Assembly (NCBI RefSeq): GCF_051900535.1
Contig: NZ_JBHZGI010000004.1
Coordinates: forward strand, 322,930-386,929
DNA length: 64,000 nt
DNA from: Frateuria_A sp051900535
GTDB lineage: Bacteria; Pseudomonadota; Gammaproteobacteria; Xanthomonadales; Rhodanobacteraceae
Direction: 5' to 3'
Shown piece after piece: positions 32,892 through 41,981 of this stretch (positions are counted from its first letter, which is position 1; each line of letters opens with the position of its first letter). The translations under genes and the position numbers were made by a program. The notes beneath the pieces were generated by a model that searched no databases, was not told where the DNA came from, and saw only the letters and a list, made by a program, of their open reading frames with translations.

Positions 32892-34019
32892 CTACGCAGT
32901 AGCTGGCAGCTCCGCGGCCATGCCCTGTTGGCGCTTGTCCAGCCGCTCGCGCCAGCGCAGGAACGGCCGCTCCACCGCGTAATGCAGCACGGCGCCCACC
33001 AGCAGCGCGCCGACGGCGTACAGCCCGAACGCGGCTAGCCCGTGCAGCTGCCACGGCCTCACCCACCACGTCGCCACCGCATGCAGCGCCAGCTTGTGGC
33101 TGAGGTACAGGCTGTAGGACATGCGCGCCATCCAGCCCGCTCCCGGCACCGCCCATCGCGTCGGCAGCGCGGTGGCCGCGCCCACGCACGACGCGAGTGC
33201 CAGCGACAGCAGCGGGTAACCGAGCACCGACGGCCAGAACCCCAGCCGCTCGCGGAACAACCACCACGCCAGCACGAACAGGCCCAGTCCGGCCACGAGC
33301 ACGACGCCGGCATGCCGCTGTACGCGCATCCACGCCTGCGGCCGGCCCACCCGCAACGCGGCCAGGGCCACGCCGGCGAGCAGGCCATCCAGCCGCGCCC
33401 AGGTCGGGTAGTAGATGCCCTCGACGAAGCGCAGCCCGAACGCCGGCCCCGGCTGCCACATGACCGGCGCCATGGCGTGCAGCCAGACGTAGCCGCGCAC
33501 CACCATGCCCAGCGCGACCACGCCCAGACCCACCGCCAGCGCCTTGGCCATCGACGGCCGCCGGAGCAACCACCAGGCCAGCCACGGGAACAGCAGGTAG
33601 AAATGTTCCTCCACGCACAGCGACCAGGCATGCGAGAACGCCTTGTCGTGCTCGTAGTCGATCAGCAGGTTGAGCGTGAAGCTGAGGAATTGCCACGCCG
33701 GCGCCAGGGCGCTCGCTTCGCGCAGCGTCGGCCATGCAACGTAGACCGCGAGCACCACCAGGAAGGCGGGAAGGATGCGGAACGCGCGCCGCCGGTAGAA
33801 CGCCCGCCATGCAAGCGGCTCACTGCGCGCGAGCGGTGCCAGCAGCTGGTAGCCGATCAGATAACCGCTAAGGACAAAGAACAGGTCCACGCCCATCCAG
33901 CCGTCGTTGCCCAGCCAGGCGAACGTTTCGCCCAACCCGCCGACCACGTAGGAGTGGAACAGCATGACCCACACGATGGCCCAGGCACGAAGCAGGTCCA
34001 GGCCGGGAAGGCGATGCAT
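32892..34019 (-). CDS. Acyltransferase-3 family membrane protein
   Basis: A 375-residue polytopic protein of the OafA/NodX acyltransferase-3 family. LPGLDLLRAWAIVWVMLFHS at the N-terminus holds the family His, and GVDLFFVLSGYLIG and the later WSLCVEEHFYLLFPW are hallmark segments. About ten helices are seen. Such proteins acetylate or acylate surface polysaccharides, peptidoglycan or small molecules. No glycan genes are near, so the acceptor is unknown. I chose the ATG at 34019 because the family begins at once after it. It is divergent from the SDR gene across 181 bases. Confidence 0.88.
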   Translation of the reverse strand: MHRLPGLDLLRAWAIVWVMLFHSYVVGGLGETFAWLGNDGWMGVDLFFVLSGYLIGYQLLAPLARSEPLAWRAFYRRRAFRILPAFLVVLAVYVAWPTLREASALAPAWQFLSFTLNLLIDYEHDKAFSHAWSLCVEEHFYLLFPWLAWWLLRRPSMAKALAVGLGVVALGMVVRGYVWLHAMAPVMWQPGPAFGLRFVEGIYYPTWARLDGLLAGVALAALRVGRPQAWMRVQRHAGVVLVAGLGLFVLAWWLFRERLGFWPSVLGYPLLSLALASCVGAATALPTRWAVPGAGWMARMSYSLYLSHKLALHAVATWWVRPWQLHGLAAFGLYAVGALLVGAVLHYAVERPFLRWRERLDKRQQGMAAELPATA

Positions 34020-34200
34020 CGGAATTCCTTTCGCATGCAATGGAACGCGCAGTCTGGCTGATGCCGGCTTCATGTTTCAGGCGGATCGCGGGCGGATCGC
34101 GGCCCGCCCGATGGCCGCGCGTCCCTGGCCCTTCGCTGGCGCGGTCTTCACCCGCCGAAGCCTAGGCTGGGCAGCCTCATCCACTTCCCAAGGAGCCGCG

Positions 34201-34968
34201 ATGGGGTTGCAAGGCAAGGTCGCGCTGGTCACCGGCGCGGCACAGGGCATCGGTCGCGCCATCGCACTGCGGCTGGCGCAGGACGGGGCGGCGGTGGTGA
34301 TCGAGGACCGTGTCGCCAACGACCGCGCCCGCGAGACCCTGGCGGAGGTGCAGGCCACCGGCGCGCGCGCCTGCCTGATCGAGGGCGACATCGGCCAGGT
34401 CGAGGCCGTCCAACGCGTGATGGCCGAGGCAGTGGCGCAGATGGGCCGCGTCGACATTCTGGTCAACAACGCGGGGGTGGAACGGCGCGCCGGCTTCCTG
34501 GACGTCACCGAGGCCGATTATGACCTCGTGCTGGACGTCAACCTCAAGGGCGTGTTTTTCCTCACCCAGGCGTTTGCCCGCCACGTGCGCGACCGCGGCG
34601 AGGGTGGGCGCATCGTCAATATCAGCTCGGTGCATGAGGAGCTGCCTTTCCCGCACTTCGCCAGCTACTGCGCCAGCAAGGGCGGCCTGAAGATGCTGAT
34701 GCGGGACCTGTCGGTAGAGCTGGCGCCCCTGGGCATCACGCTCAACAACATCGCGCCGGGCGCGATCAAGACGCCGATCAACGCGCACCTGATGAGCGAC
34801 CCTGCGTTGATGAAAGCGCTGATGAAGAACATCCCTTTGCAGCGGCTGGGCTCGCCCGAGGAAGTCGCGGGCGCGGTAGCCTTCCTGTGCGGCGACGACG
34901 CCCGCTACATGACCGGCAGCACGTTGTTCGTCGACGGCGGACTGTTGTGGAACTACGCCGAGCAATGA
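34201..34968 (+). CDS. SDR-family oxidoreductase (glucose 1-dehydrogenase-like)
   Basis: A classical short-chain dehydrogenase of 255 residues. The NAD(P)-binding GAAQGIGR motif is at 13-20, NNAGVERR near 90, and the catalytic Tyr156-x3-Lys160 in SYCASK, with Ser in ISSVHE. NIAPGAIKTPINAHL and GSTLFVDGGLLWNY match the family that includes Bacillus glucose 1-dehydrogenase. AGGAG lies seven bases before the ATG. The stop overlaps the trehalase start, so the pair is translationally coupled. The coupling suggests that the substrate is glucose freed from trehalose, but this is inference. Confidence 0.88.
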   Translation: MGLQGKVALVTGAAQGIGRAIALRLAQDGAAVVIEDRVANDRARETLAEVQATGARACLIEGDIGQVEAVQRVMAEAVAQMGRVDILVNNAGVERRAGFLDVTEADYDLVLDVNLKGVFFLTQAFARHVRDRGEGGRIVNISSVHEELPFPHFASYCASKGGLKMLMRDLSVELAPLGITLNNIAPGAIKTPINAHLMSDPALMKALMKNIPLQRLGSPEEVAGAVAFLCGDDARYMTGSTLFVDGGLLWNYAEQ

Positions 34969-36554
34969 GCGACGACACCAAGCGCAGGAACGAGGAAAAC
35001 GCGGCCAGCGTCCCCAGGGCCGACACGCTCACGCCGGCGGACCGCTACCAGGAGCTGTTCATCGCGGTGCAGATGGGTGGCGTGTTCACCGACAGCAAGA
35101 CCTTCGTCGACTGCGTGCCGCGCGGCGATCCGGAAGACATCCTGGAGTCCTACCGCGAGCGCTGCGACGACGAGGGCTTCGACCTGGCCGGCTTCGTGCA
35201 CGCGAATTTCGATCCGCCCGAGGTGCACACAAGCCACTACAAGTCCCCGCCCGGGCAGTCGCTGAAGGCGCACATCGACAGCCTGTGGGACGTGCTCACC
35301 CGCCATCCGCGCCAGCACCCGCCCAACGCCTCGATCCTGCCGCTGCCCAACGACTACGTGGTGCCGGGCGGGCGCTTCGCCGAGCTGTACTACTGGGATT
35401 CGTACTTCACCATGCTCGGCCTGGCCGAGAGCGGCCGGCACGACCTGCTCGCCGCGATGGCGAACAACTTCGCCTACCTGATCGACACCTACGGCCACGT
35501 GCCCAACGGCAACCGCACCTATTACCTCAGCCGCTCGCAGCCGCCGGTGTTCGCGCTGATGGTGGAGCTTTTCGAATCGCATGGCGTGTGCAAGGCGGTC
35601 GAATACCTGCCGCGACTGCGCAAGGAATACAACTTCTGGATGGCCGGCGCCGAGGAGATGCGCAAGGGCGACGCCCGCGGCCACTGCGTGTGCCTCGACG
35701 ACGGCAGCATCCTCAACCGCTACTGGGACGAGCGCGATACACCGCGCGAGGAGTCCTACCGCGAGGACGTACTGACCGCGCGCAAGTCGCCGCTCCCGGC
35801 GCACCGGGTGTACCGCGAGCTGCGCGCCGGCGCGGCGTCCGGCTGGGACTTCAGCTCGCGCTGGTGCGACGGCACCGAGTTGTGCACCATCCGCACCACC
35901 TCGATCCTGCCGGTGGACCTGAACGCGTTTCTGTACAAGCTGGAGCGGCAGATCTGCCTGCTCAACCATGCCGTTGGGCAGCGCAAGCAGGCGGAGAAGT
36001 TCCAGCAGCGCGCGGAGGCGCGCAAGCAGGCGATCGAGCGTCTGCTCTGGAACGACAAGGCCGGCGCCTACCTCGACTACGACTGGCAGCGCGAAGAGCC
36101 GCGCGAGGCTCTCAACAGCGCCGCGGCCGCGCCGCTGTTCATCGGCCTGGCCAGCCGCGAACAGGCCCACCGTACCGCCAAGGCTCTGCGCGACCGGCTG
36201 CTTCGCCAGGGCGGCATGGGCACCAGCGAACAGGACAGCGGCCAGCAATGGGACCAACCCAACGGCTGGGCGCCGCTGCAGTGGATGGCGATCCGCGGCC
36301 TGCGCAACTACGACCTCGACGCGGACGACATCGCCTGCAGCTGGCTGCGCACCGTGGGCACGCTCTACAAGAAGGAAAGCAAGCTGGTGGAGAAGTACGT
36401 GATTACCCACGACGGCGAAGATGCCGAGGGCGGTGGCGGCGGCGAGTATCCGCTGCAGGACGGATTCGGCTGGACCAACGGGGTCACGCGGCGGTTGCTG
36501 CACGAGGATCCGGGCAACGAGGCGAACGAGGCGAAGGCGGCAAGCAAGCCGTAG
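34965..36554 (+). CDS. treF: Cytoplasmic alpha,alpha-trehalase (GH37)
   Basis: A 529-residue trehalase that splits trehalose into two glucose molecules. Signature 1 is PGGRFAELYYWDSYF and signature 2 is QWDQPNGWAP. The likely general acid is Asp295 in SGWDFSSRW and the base Glu494 in the GGGEYPLQDGFGW motif. There is no signal peptide, so it is of the TreF type. The N-terminus (KRRNEENAASV) is charged and poorly conserved. It overlaps the upstream SDR gene by four bases. A stretch of Ala/Glu/Asn follows the catalytic domain at the C-terminus. Confidence 0.94.
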   Translation: MSDDTKRRNEENAASVPRADTLTPADRYQELFIAVQMGGVFTDSKTFVDCVPRGDPEDILESYRERCDDEGFDLAGFVHANFDPPEVHTSHYKSPPGQSLKAHIDSLWDVLTRHPRQHPPNASILPLPNDYVVPGGRFAELYYWDSYFTMLGLAESGRHDLLAAMANNFAYLIDTYGHVPNGNRTYYLSRSQPPVFALMVELFESHGVCKAVEYLPRLRKEYNFWMAGAEEMRKGDARGHCVCLDDGSILNRYWDERDTPREESYREDVLTARKSPLPAHRVYRELRAGAASGWDFSSRWCDGTELCTIRTTSILPVDLNAFLYKLERQICLLNHAVGQRKQAEKFQQRAEARKQAIERLLWNDKAGAYLDYDWQREEPREALNSAAAAPLFIGLASREQAHRTAKALRDRLLRQGGMGTSEQDSGQQWDQPNGWAPLQWMAIRGLRNYDLDADDIACSWLRTVGTLYKKESKLVEKYVITHDGEDAEGGGGGEYPLQDGFGWTNGVTRRLLHEDPGNEANEAKAASKP

Positions 36555-36595
36555 CGTTCTCCGGGCTTCGGCTTCAGTGGCACGTCGGCCGCATG

Positions 36596-37465
36596 TCAGA
36601 GGCCAAGCTTGCGCATCAGCGACTGCGCATCGAACGGCGCGTGCACTTTCGCATCGTTGTCGAAGTAGCAATACACGTCACGGCCAGCGCGCTTCGGCGG
36701 CGGCCGCTTGCTGGCGCGCACCGGATCGTCCGGTTCGCCGCCCTGCGACCACGCACGGATGCGCACGGCCCAGCGGTCGAGCGCCGCATCACTGTAGCCG
36801 CTGGTGTAGAGCTTCTCGTCGCCGTGCAGGCGCAGGTACATGAAGTCCGCGGTGACGTCTTCTAGGTAAGGCCAGCGGCCGGCAGTGTCGGCCACCACCA
36901 GTGCCACCTTGTGCCGGCGCAGCAGCGCGATGAACGCCTCGCAAATGAAGCTCTCGTGGCGGATCTCCAGCGCATGGCGCAGGCGCCGCTTGCGGTCGGG
37001 CGTGACGGTGGCGCCGTGCTTGAGGCGGTGGTCGTGGTGGCGCGCCCGTTCGGCGGCCTGGAAGGTGTCGCGGGGCAGTGCGCCGAGGAAATGGTCGAAC
37101 AGCGCCTCGTCGAAGCGCTGGTTCGGCGGGCATTGCCACAGGATCGGCCCCAGCTTCGGGCCCAGCTCGAACAATCCCGAGGCGAGGAAGTTGGCAAGCG
37201 GACCGTCGAAGTCCCGCAGCCGCTTGATGTGCGTGATGAAGCGCGGCCCTTTCACTGCGAACACGAAGCCGCGCGGCGTGTCGGCGTTCCAGCGCGCGTA
37301 GCTGTCCGGTCGTTGCAGGCTGTAGAAGGAGCCGTTGAGCTCCACGCTGCCGACCTGGCGCGAGGCGTATTCCAGCTCGGCCCGCTGCGGCAGGTCCTTG
37401 GGATAGAACACCCCGCGCCAGGGCGCATAGCGCCAGCCGGATATGCCGATGCGCAAAGTCGCCAC
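36596..37465 (-). CDS. DUF72 (YecE-like) protein
   Basis: A 289-residue protein with the DUF72 TIM-barrel pattern: IGISGWRYAPWRGVFYP at the start, LEYASRQVGSVELNGSFYSLQ, FVFAVKGPRFITHIKRL and a C-terminal DVYCYFDNDAKVHAPFDA. The family is widespread and structurally resembles xylose isomerase-like barrels. No reaction is known. It converges with the trehalase gene 41 bases away. The ATG at 37465 fits the conserved start. Confidence 0.85.
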   Translation of the reverse strand: MATLRIGISGWRYAPWRGVFYPKDLPQRAELEYASRQVGSVELNGSFYSLQRPDSYARWNADTPRGFVFAVKGPRFITHIKRLRDFDGPLANFLASGLFELGPKLGPILWQCPPNQRFDEALFDHFLGALPRDTFQAAERARHHDHRLKHGATVTPDRKRRLRHALEIRHESFICEAFIALLRRHKVALVVADTAGRWPYLEDVTADFMYLRLHGDEKLYTSGYSDAALDRWAVRIRAWSQGGEPDDPVRASKRPPPKRAGRDVYCYFDNDAKVHAPFDAQSLMRKLGL

Positions 37466-37593
37466 CGCGGTCTCCGTCGTACGGGAAGGCCATCATGCAA
37501 GCGCACGTGCGGTGAGCGCGTGGTGAGACGTCGATCCGTTTCACGGATGACCGGCGCGTCGCCGGCGCGCGTGCGCCGGGAGGTCCAGGCCTT

Positions 37594-37612
37594 CCCCTGC
37601 AGCGCGCAGGGG
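37594..37612 (-). terminator. Hairpin after the outer-membrane protein gene
   Basis: Seven-base GC arms CCCCTGC/GCAGGGG around AGCGC, ten bases past the stop codon at 37622 on the minus strand. No U-tract. It probably marks or protects the end of the two-gene transcript from 39225. Confidence 0.4.
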
Positions 37613-37621
37613 AGCCCGCGG

Positions 37622-38431
37622 TCAGAACAGGTACTTGGCGGTGGCGCCCACGCCCCAGTCCGGGCTGCCGTCGGCCATGCCGCCCATCACGTAGCTCTGC
37701 AGCCGCCAGTCGGCGCCGATCTTGTGGTTCCAGTACGCGGTCAGCTCGCTCTGCGCGGCACCGCCCTCGGCAATCTTCTCGCGGTAGTAGTAGTAGGCGC
37801 CGACATCGTCGGCCTGGCTGAGCTTGAAGCCTGCGCCGAGGTTGGCGTTGAAGCCGTTCTGCAGGCGGATGTAGTCGGAGCTGCCGTACTTCATCCAGCC
37901 CATGCCGCCGAACACGGTCCAGTCGCCCCAGGCCTTGTAGCCGTCCAGCGCCAGGCCGTAGTCGTTCTTGCCGGTGCCCAGGCCCTTGTCCGCGTCGGCG
38001 GTACCGAACTTCACCTTGCCGGTGAGATCCAGGCCCGCGCTGTAGTCGGCGCTGGTGAAGAGCTGGTAGCCGGCCGAGGCGACGACATCGCCCAGGCCGG
38101 AGGCCGAGCCGGTGGTCGAGGTGGAGCCGCCGCCACCGGTGCCGCGGCCATGGCCACGGCCGCGCGGATTGCCGTTGTTGACACCGCCGGTGCCGGGGAT
38201 CACGTCGTTCGAGCCGCTGATGCCGATGTAGGGCACGGTCAGCTTGAGGGTCCAGCGGTCGTCCTGCCAGCCGGCCGTGACCGGTACCGACCAGATGTCG
38301 GTGGTGGTGTCGGTGCCGTACTTGCCGGTGCTGTAGTTGGCGCCCGCGCCGACGCTGAAGTGGCCGTCGTCGGCGTGGGCCGCGCTGACGCCGAGCAACA
38401 GCAGGCCCAGCGCGCAGAAAGTGCTACGCAT
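37622..38431 (-). CDS. Outer-membrane beta-barrel protein of unknown function
   Basis: A 269-residue secreted protein with signal peptide MRSTFCALGLLLLGVSAAHA. Alternating-hydrophobicity strands rich in Tyr, Trp and Gly follow (YSTGKYGTDTTTDIWSVPV, WTLKLTVPYIGISG, YYYYREKIAEGG) and the C-terminus is KYLF with terminal Phe, as in barrels folded by BAM. It resembles the family labelled transporter/putative MetA-pathway phenol degradation protein. An insert at residues about 93-117 is a Gly/Arg/Ser-rich loop (GRGHGRGTGGGGSTSTTGS), probably exposed. It follows the secreted-protein gene at 38500 by 68 bases and is likely co-transcribed with it. Confidence 0.75.
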   Translation of the reverse strand: MRSTFCALGLLLLGVSAAHADDGHFSVGAGANYSTGKYGTDTTTDIWSVPVTAGWQDDRWTLKLTVPYIGISGSNDVIPGTGGVNNGNPRGRGHGRGTGGGGSTSTTGSASGLGDVVASAGYQLFTSADYSAGLDLTGKVKFGTADADKGLGTGKNDYGLALDGYKAWGDWTVFGGMGWMKYGSSDYIRLQNGFNANLGAGFKLSQADDVGAYYYYREKIAEGGAAQSELTAYWNHKIGADWRLQSYVMGGMADGSPDWGVGATAKYLF

Positions 38432-38499
38432 GCAATGTCTTTCCTGTGTGTCGTGGGGAGGGCGACGCCGGCCAGGTCGGCCGGCGTCGCGGGTGGAAC

Positions 38500-39225
38500 T
38501 CAACCGCCGGGGCGGCCGGCGCGGTCCGGACGCTCGGGGCGTTCAGGCCGCTCGGGACGCGTCGGGTGTTCGGGACGCTCCGGGCGGTCGACGCGTGCGA
38601 CATGCTCCGGCGCGGCCGGATGATCCGCGGCGTGGCCACCGGCGAACGCCACCTTCTCTACCTTGGCGGCCGCATGGTCGCCGGCGTGCGCCGCGGCGTT
38701 GGGCGAGCGCATCACGTCGCCGAGCTTGACGCCCATGGCCTGGGCAATCGCGCCCCAGCCTTCACCGTCCGCGCGTTCGGTCAGCACGCCGTCGAAATCG
38801 ATCGAGGTGCCGTCCTCGAGCGTGAGCGTGCCGCCATTGAGCGCGGCGGCGATCTCGTCGGCCGTGGGCTCGGTGATGCCCGCGCCGGCCAGGCTGGCTT
38901 CGGCGAGCGACAGGGCGATCTTCACGTTGCCGTAGCCGAGCGCGCCGGTGGCCGGCTGGAAGGTGGTCTGGGTGGTGGTGCCGTCCGCCTGGGTGGTGGT
39001 CTCCTCCAGCGTGATCTCGCTGCCGTCACGCAGCCCGTCGACCAGCGCCTGCGCATTGGCATCGGAACCGGCGAAGCTTTCGAACTGGCCGGCCAGCTGC
39101 TGCGCGGCGTGGTTGTCGCTCGTCGTCGTCGGCGTGTCGCCCTCAGGCGCGGTCTGCGCGATGGCCGGGCTCAGGGCAAGTACCGCCGCCAGAGCAGCGG
39201 CAAGAATGGAAACGCGGGTATTCAT
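38500..39225 (-). CDS. Secreted protein with C-terminal Arg-Pro-Glu repeats
   Basis: A 241-residue protein I do not recognise. The signal peptide MNTRVSILAAALAAVLALSP ends in AIAQ. The middle part is acidic and rich in Thr, Ala and Asp. It includes LGYGNVKIALSLAEASLA and a WGAIAQAMGVKLGDVMRSP stretch that is typical of a family of small secreted proteins in xanthomonads. The last 35 residues are a repeat of PERPE/RPER units ending DRAGRPGG. GGAGAG lies before the ATG at 39225. A GACGGGC/GCCCGTC hairpin (39243-39259) is in the leader. Expression is probably linked to the barrel protein gene downstream. Confidence 0.7.
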   Translation of the reverse strand: MNTRVSILAAALAAVLALSPAIAQTAPEGDTPTTTSDNHAAQQLAGQFESFAGSDANAQALVDGLRDGSEITLEETTTQADGTTTQTTFQPATGALGYGNVKIALSLAEASLAGAGITEPTADEIAAALNGGTLTLEDGTSIDFDGVLTERADGEGWGAIAQAMGVKLGDVMRSPNAAAHAGDHAAAKVEKVAFAGGHAADHPAAPEHVARVDRPERPEHPTRPERPERPERPDRAGRPGG

Positions 39226-39424
39226 GGCACTCTCCGGTGGTTGACGGGCTGCGCCCGTCCAGCCGTTGGAACATTCGTCATGCGCGGCCGATGGGTCGCG
39301 TCCGGTGCGCATGCTTTGCCCTTGGGTGGTGTCCGCGCAAGCGCTGTCGACGCGGCGCATTCAGCGGTGTTTCACCACGTTCCCTTGGCGCGTGACCGGC
39401 ATCGCGGATGCGTTGCGCACGCAG

Positions 39425-39979
39425 TCACACCTGGCGGTGGCGGAAGCAGCCGACCAGGTGGTCGTTCACCATGCCGGTGGCCTGCATGAGCGCGTAGCAG
39501 ATGGTGCTGCCGACGAAGCGGAAGCCGTCCTTCTTGAGTGCCTTGCTCATGCGGTCGGAAGCGGCCGTCGTCGCCGGTACCTCGGATGTCGTCTTCCAGC
39601 GGTTGCGCAGCGGCTCGCCGTCGACGAACGACCAAAGGTAGGTATCCAGGCTGCCGTGGGAGGCGATCGCACCGAGCGCGGCACGGGCGTTGTCGCGCGT
39701 GGCGGTGACCTTCAGGCGGTTGCGGATGATGCCGGGATCGGCGAGTGCCCTCTCCAGTTCGCGCTCGGTCATGCGCGCCACGCGCTCGATGTCGAAGCCG
39801 TGGAAGACCTCGCGGTAGCGCTCGCGCTTGGCCAGCACCGTGCGCCAGGACAGGCCGGCCTGCGCGCCTTCCAGGCAGAGGAACTCGAACAGCATGCGGT
39901 CGTCGTGCAACGGCACGCCCCACTCGGCGTCGTGGTAGGCGCAAAGCAGGTCGTCGGTGGCCCAGGCGCAGCGCTGCAT
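39425..39979 (-). CDS. tag: DNA-3-methyladenine glycosylase I
   Basis: A 184-residue base-excision enzyme that removes 3-methyladenine from DNA. It begins MQRCAWATDDLLCAYHDAEW; Cys4 and the C-terminal His/Cys of NDHLVGC correspond to the zinc ligands of E. coli Tag. FEFLCLEGAQAGLSW contains the catalytic-site Glu and GFRFVGSTICYALMQA the conserved end. GGAG lies seven bases before the ATG at 39979; longer starts lack family similarity. It is divergent from the permease gene at 40059. Confidence 0.95.
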   Translation of the reverse strand: MQRCAWATDDLLCAYHDAEWGVPLHDDRMLFEFLCLEGAQAGLSWRTVLAKRERYREVFHGFDIERVARMTERELERALADPGIIRNRLKVTATRDNARAALGAIASHGSLDTYLWSFVDGEPLRNRWKTTSEVPATTAASDRMSKALKKDGFRFVGSTICYALMQATGMVNDHLVGCFRHRQV

Positions 39980-40058
39980 GGAGATTCTCCTGATGGCAGG
40001 GCGCCAATGTAGCGCAGCACGCGGCGTACACTGGCGCACTTTCCCTGCGCGCGCTCCC

Positions 40059-40955
40059 ATGTCGAACCCTTCTCCGCAGCGCGGCGCGCTGGCCGCCCTG
40101 GCCGGCACCATCCTGATCTGGGCCTACAGCTGGGTGGTGATGAAGCAGGCGCTGAATTGGGCCGGACCGTTCGACTTCGCCGCGATTCGGTACCTGCTCG
40201 GCGCGGTCGTGCTGTTCGCCGCGCTGGCCGTGAGCCGCCAGTCGTTGCGTCCGCCGCCGCTGGTTCCCACGGTGCTGATCGGCCTTTGCCAGACCGCCGC
40301 GTTCCAGGGGCTGGAGCAGTGGGCGCTGGTGGGCGGCGGCGCCGGACACGTGGCGCTGCTCGCGTACAGCATGCCGTTCTGGTCGGTGCTGCTGGCCTGG
40401 CCGCTGTTGGGCGAGACGCCCTCGGCACGGCACTGGCTGGGCCTGGCGCTCGCGGCGGCCGGACTGCTTTGCATCCTCGAACCCTGGCATGGCCTGGGCA
40501 GTCCGTTGAGCACGATGCTGGCGCTGGCCGGTGGCGCCGCCTGGGCGGCCGGCACGGTGCTCAGCAAGCGGCTGTTCCAGCGCCACGCGGTGTCGGCGCT
40601 GTCGCTGACCAGTTGGCAGATGCTCGTCGGCGCGCTGGTACTCGGCGCGGTGGCGCTGCTGGTGCCCTCGCGACCGATCGCGTGGAACTGGGCCTTTGCC
40701 GGCGCGCTGGCCTACAGCGCGGTGATGGCGTCCAGCGTGGCCTGGGGCTTGTGGCTGGTGGTGCTCAAGCGCCTGCCCACCACGGTGGCGAGCCTGTCCA
40801 GCCTGGGCGTGCCGGTGGTCAGCGTGCTGCTGGCCTGGCTGATCCTGGACGAGCGGCCCGATGCGATGGAATGGCTGGGCATCGCGCTGGTGCTGGCGGG
40901 GCTGGCGGCCGTGGTCGGCGTGCGCCTGGGCAGGAGCGAAGGGCGGCCCTTGTAG
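40059..40955 (+). CDS. EamA/DMT-family permease
   Basis: A 298-residue inner-membrane protein with ten predicted helices in two EamA repeats. The first starts GALAALAGTILIWAYSWVVMK and the second GLGSPLSTMLALAGGAAWAAGTVLSKR. The family exports amino acids, nucleobases and other metabolites, and this gene has no partner that would name its substrate. The ATG at 40059 is immediately before the first helix. A GTAGGAGCGC repeat begins at its stop codon. Confidence 0.85.
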   Translation: MSNPSPQRGALAALAGTILIWAYSWVVMKQALNWAGPFDFAAIRYLLGAVVLFAALAVSRQSLRPPPLVPTVLIGLCQTAAFQGLEQWALVGGGAGHVALLAYSMPFWSVLLAWPLLGETPSARHWLGLALAAAGLLCILEPWHGLGSPLSTMLALAGGAAWAAGTVLSKRLFQRHAVSALSLTSWQMLVGALVLGAVALLVPSRPIAWNWAFAGALAYSAVMASSVAWGLWLVVLKRLPTTVASLSSLGVPVVSVLLAWLILDERPDAMEWLGIALVLAGLAAVVGVRLGRSEGRPL

Positions 40956-41022
40956 GAGCGCAGTCTGTACGCGACCCGCTTCTGCGGAGGCTCGCCATCG
41001 CGCACAGGGTGCGCTCCTGCAA
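40952..41022. repeat. GTAGGAGCGC...GCGCTCCTGC inverted repeat
   Basis: GTAGGAGCGC at 40952-40961 is mirrored by GCGCTCCTGC at 41011-41020, with CGCGACCCGCTTC and GCCATCGCGCAC-like sequence between. A second copy is at 48386-48468. Sequences of this kind are common between genes in Pseudomonas and xanthomonads. This copy begins at the permease stop codon and lies before the convergent dehydratase gene. Confidence 0.65.
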
Positions 41023-41033
41023 CCCCGCCGGGG

Positions 41034-41981
41034 TTACCAGGGCAGCGCGTCGAGGTCGACGTTGCCGCCGGTGAGCACCACGCCGACGCGGCGGCCGGCG
41101 AAACGCTCGCGATCTTTCAGGATCGCGGCGAAGGCGGTGGCGCTGGACACTTCCACGACCTGCTTGAGCTCCTGCCACAGCAGGCGCATGGCGGCGATGG
41201 TGTCCTCGTCGGTCACCGTGACGATGTCGATCCGATGCTGGCGCAGCGCGTCGAGGTTGGGCTCGCCGACCAGTGCGCGAAGGCCGTCGCAGATCGTGTG
41301 GGGCACCACGTCGGTGACACGCACGCCGCGGGCGAGGGAACGCGCGGCGTCATCCGCACCGGCCGGTTCGCCCGCATGCAGGGTGATCGTCGAACGCACG
41401 GCATGCGCGGCAATGGCCACGCCCGAGGCCAGTCCGCCACCGCCGACTGGCGTGACGATCGCCTCGATGTCCGGCGCCTGCGCCAGCAGTTCCAGCGCGA
41501 TCGTGCCCTGCCCCGCCATCACCTGCGTGTCGGCATACGGATGGACCAACACTGCGCCGGTCTCCTGCACCAGCTTCGCGGTGGTCGCCTCGCGCGCGGC
41601 CTGGGTCGGTGCGCAGCGATGCAGCACCGCGCCGGCGCGTTCGATCGCCTCGAGCTTGGCGCGCACCGCGCCCTCGGGCACCACCACGTGGGCGCGGATG
41701 CCGCGGGTCGCCGCCGCCAGCGCCAGCGCGTTGCCGTGGTTGCCGGAGGAATGCGTGACCACGCCACGCGCGGCGGCTGCCCCGTCCACTGCCCACACCG
41801 CGTTGCAGGCGCCGCGGAACTTGAACGCGCCGCCGCGCTGCAGGTTCTCGCACTTGAAGTGCAGTTGCGCGCCAGAGAGCGCGTCGAGCGCGTCGCTGCG
41901 AAGCACCGGCGTCACGCGCGCGTGCGGTGCGATACGGGCGGCGGCGTCCTGGATCTGGGCGAAGCTGGGCAGGGCAGTCAT
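41034..41981 (-). CDS. Threonine/serine dehydratase-like PLP enzyme
   Basis: A 315-residue fold-type II PLP enzyme. The cofactor Lys is in GGAFKFRGA near residue 53. SSGNHGNALAL binds the substrate carboxylate, PVGGGGLASG the cofactor phosphate, and TGGNVD ends the domain. There is no regulatory ACT domain, so it is a short, catabolic-type dehydratase or serine/aspartate-racemase-like enzyme, not biosynthetic IlvA. Its start overlaps the stop of the epimerase gene by four bases. Sequence alone cannot separate dehydratase from racemase activity. Confidence 0.85.
   Translation of the reverse strand: MTALPSFAQIQDAAARIAPHARVTPVLRSDALDALSGAQLHFKCENLQRGGAFKFRGACNAVWAVDGAAAARGVVTHSSGNHGNALALAAATRGIRAHVVVPEGAVRAKLEAIERAGAVLHRCAPTQAAREATTAKLVQETGAVLVHPYADTQVMAGQGTIALELLAQAPDIEAIVTPVGGGGLASGVAIAAHAVRSTITLHAGEPAGADDAARSLARGVRVTDVVPHTICDGLRALVGEPNLDALRQHRIDIVTVTDEDTIAAMRLLWQELKQVVEVSSATAFAAILKDRERFAGRRVGVVLTGGNVDLDALPW

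Noticed and set aside
38500..38610. CRISPR-like or tandem DNA repeat from the PERPE codons
   Set aside because: The repetition is at protein level within a gene, with units of about 9-15 bases and no spacers.
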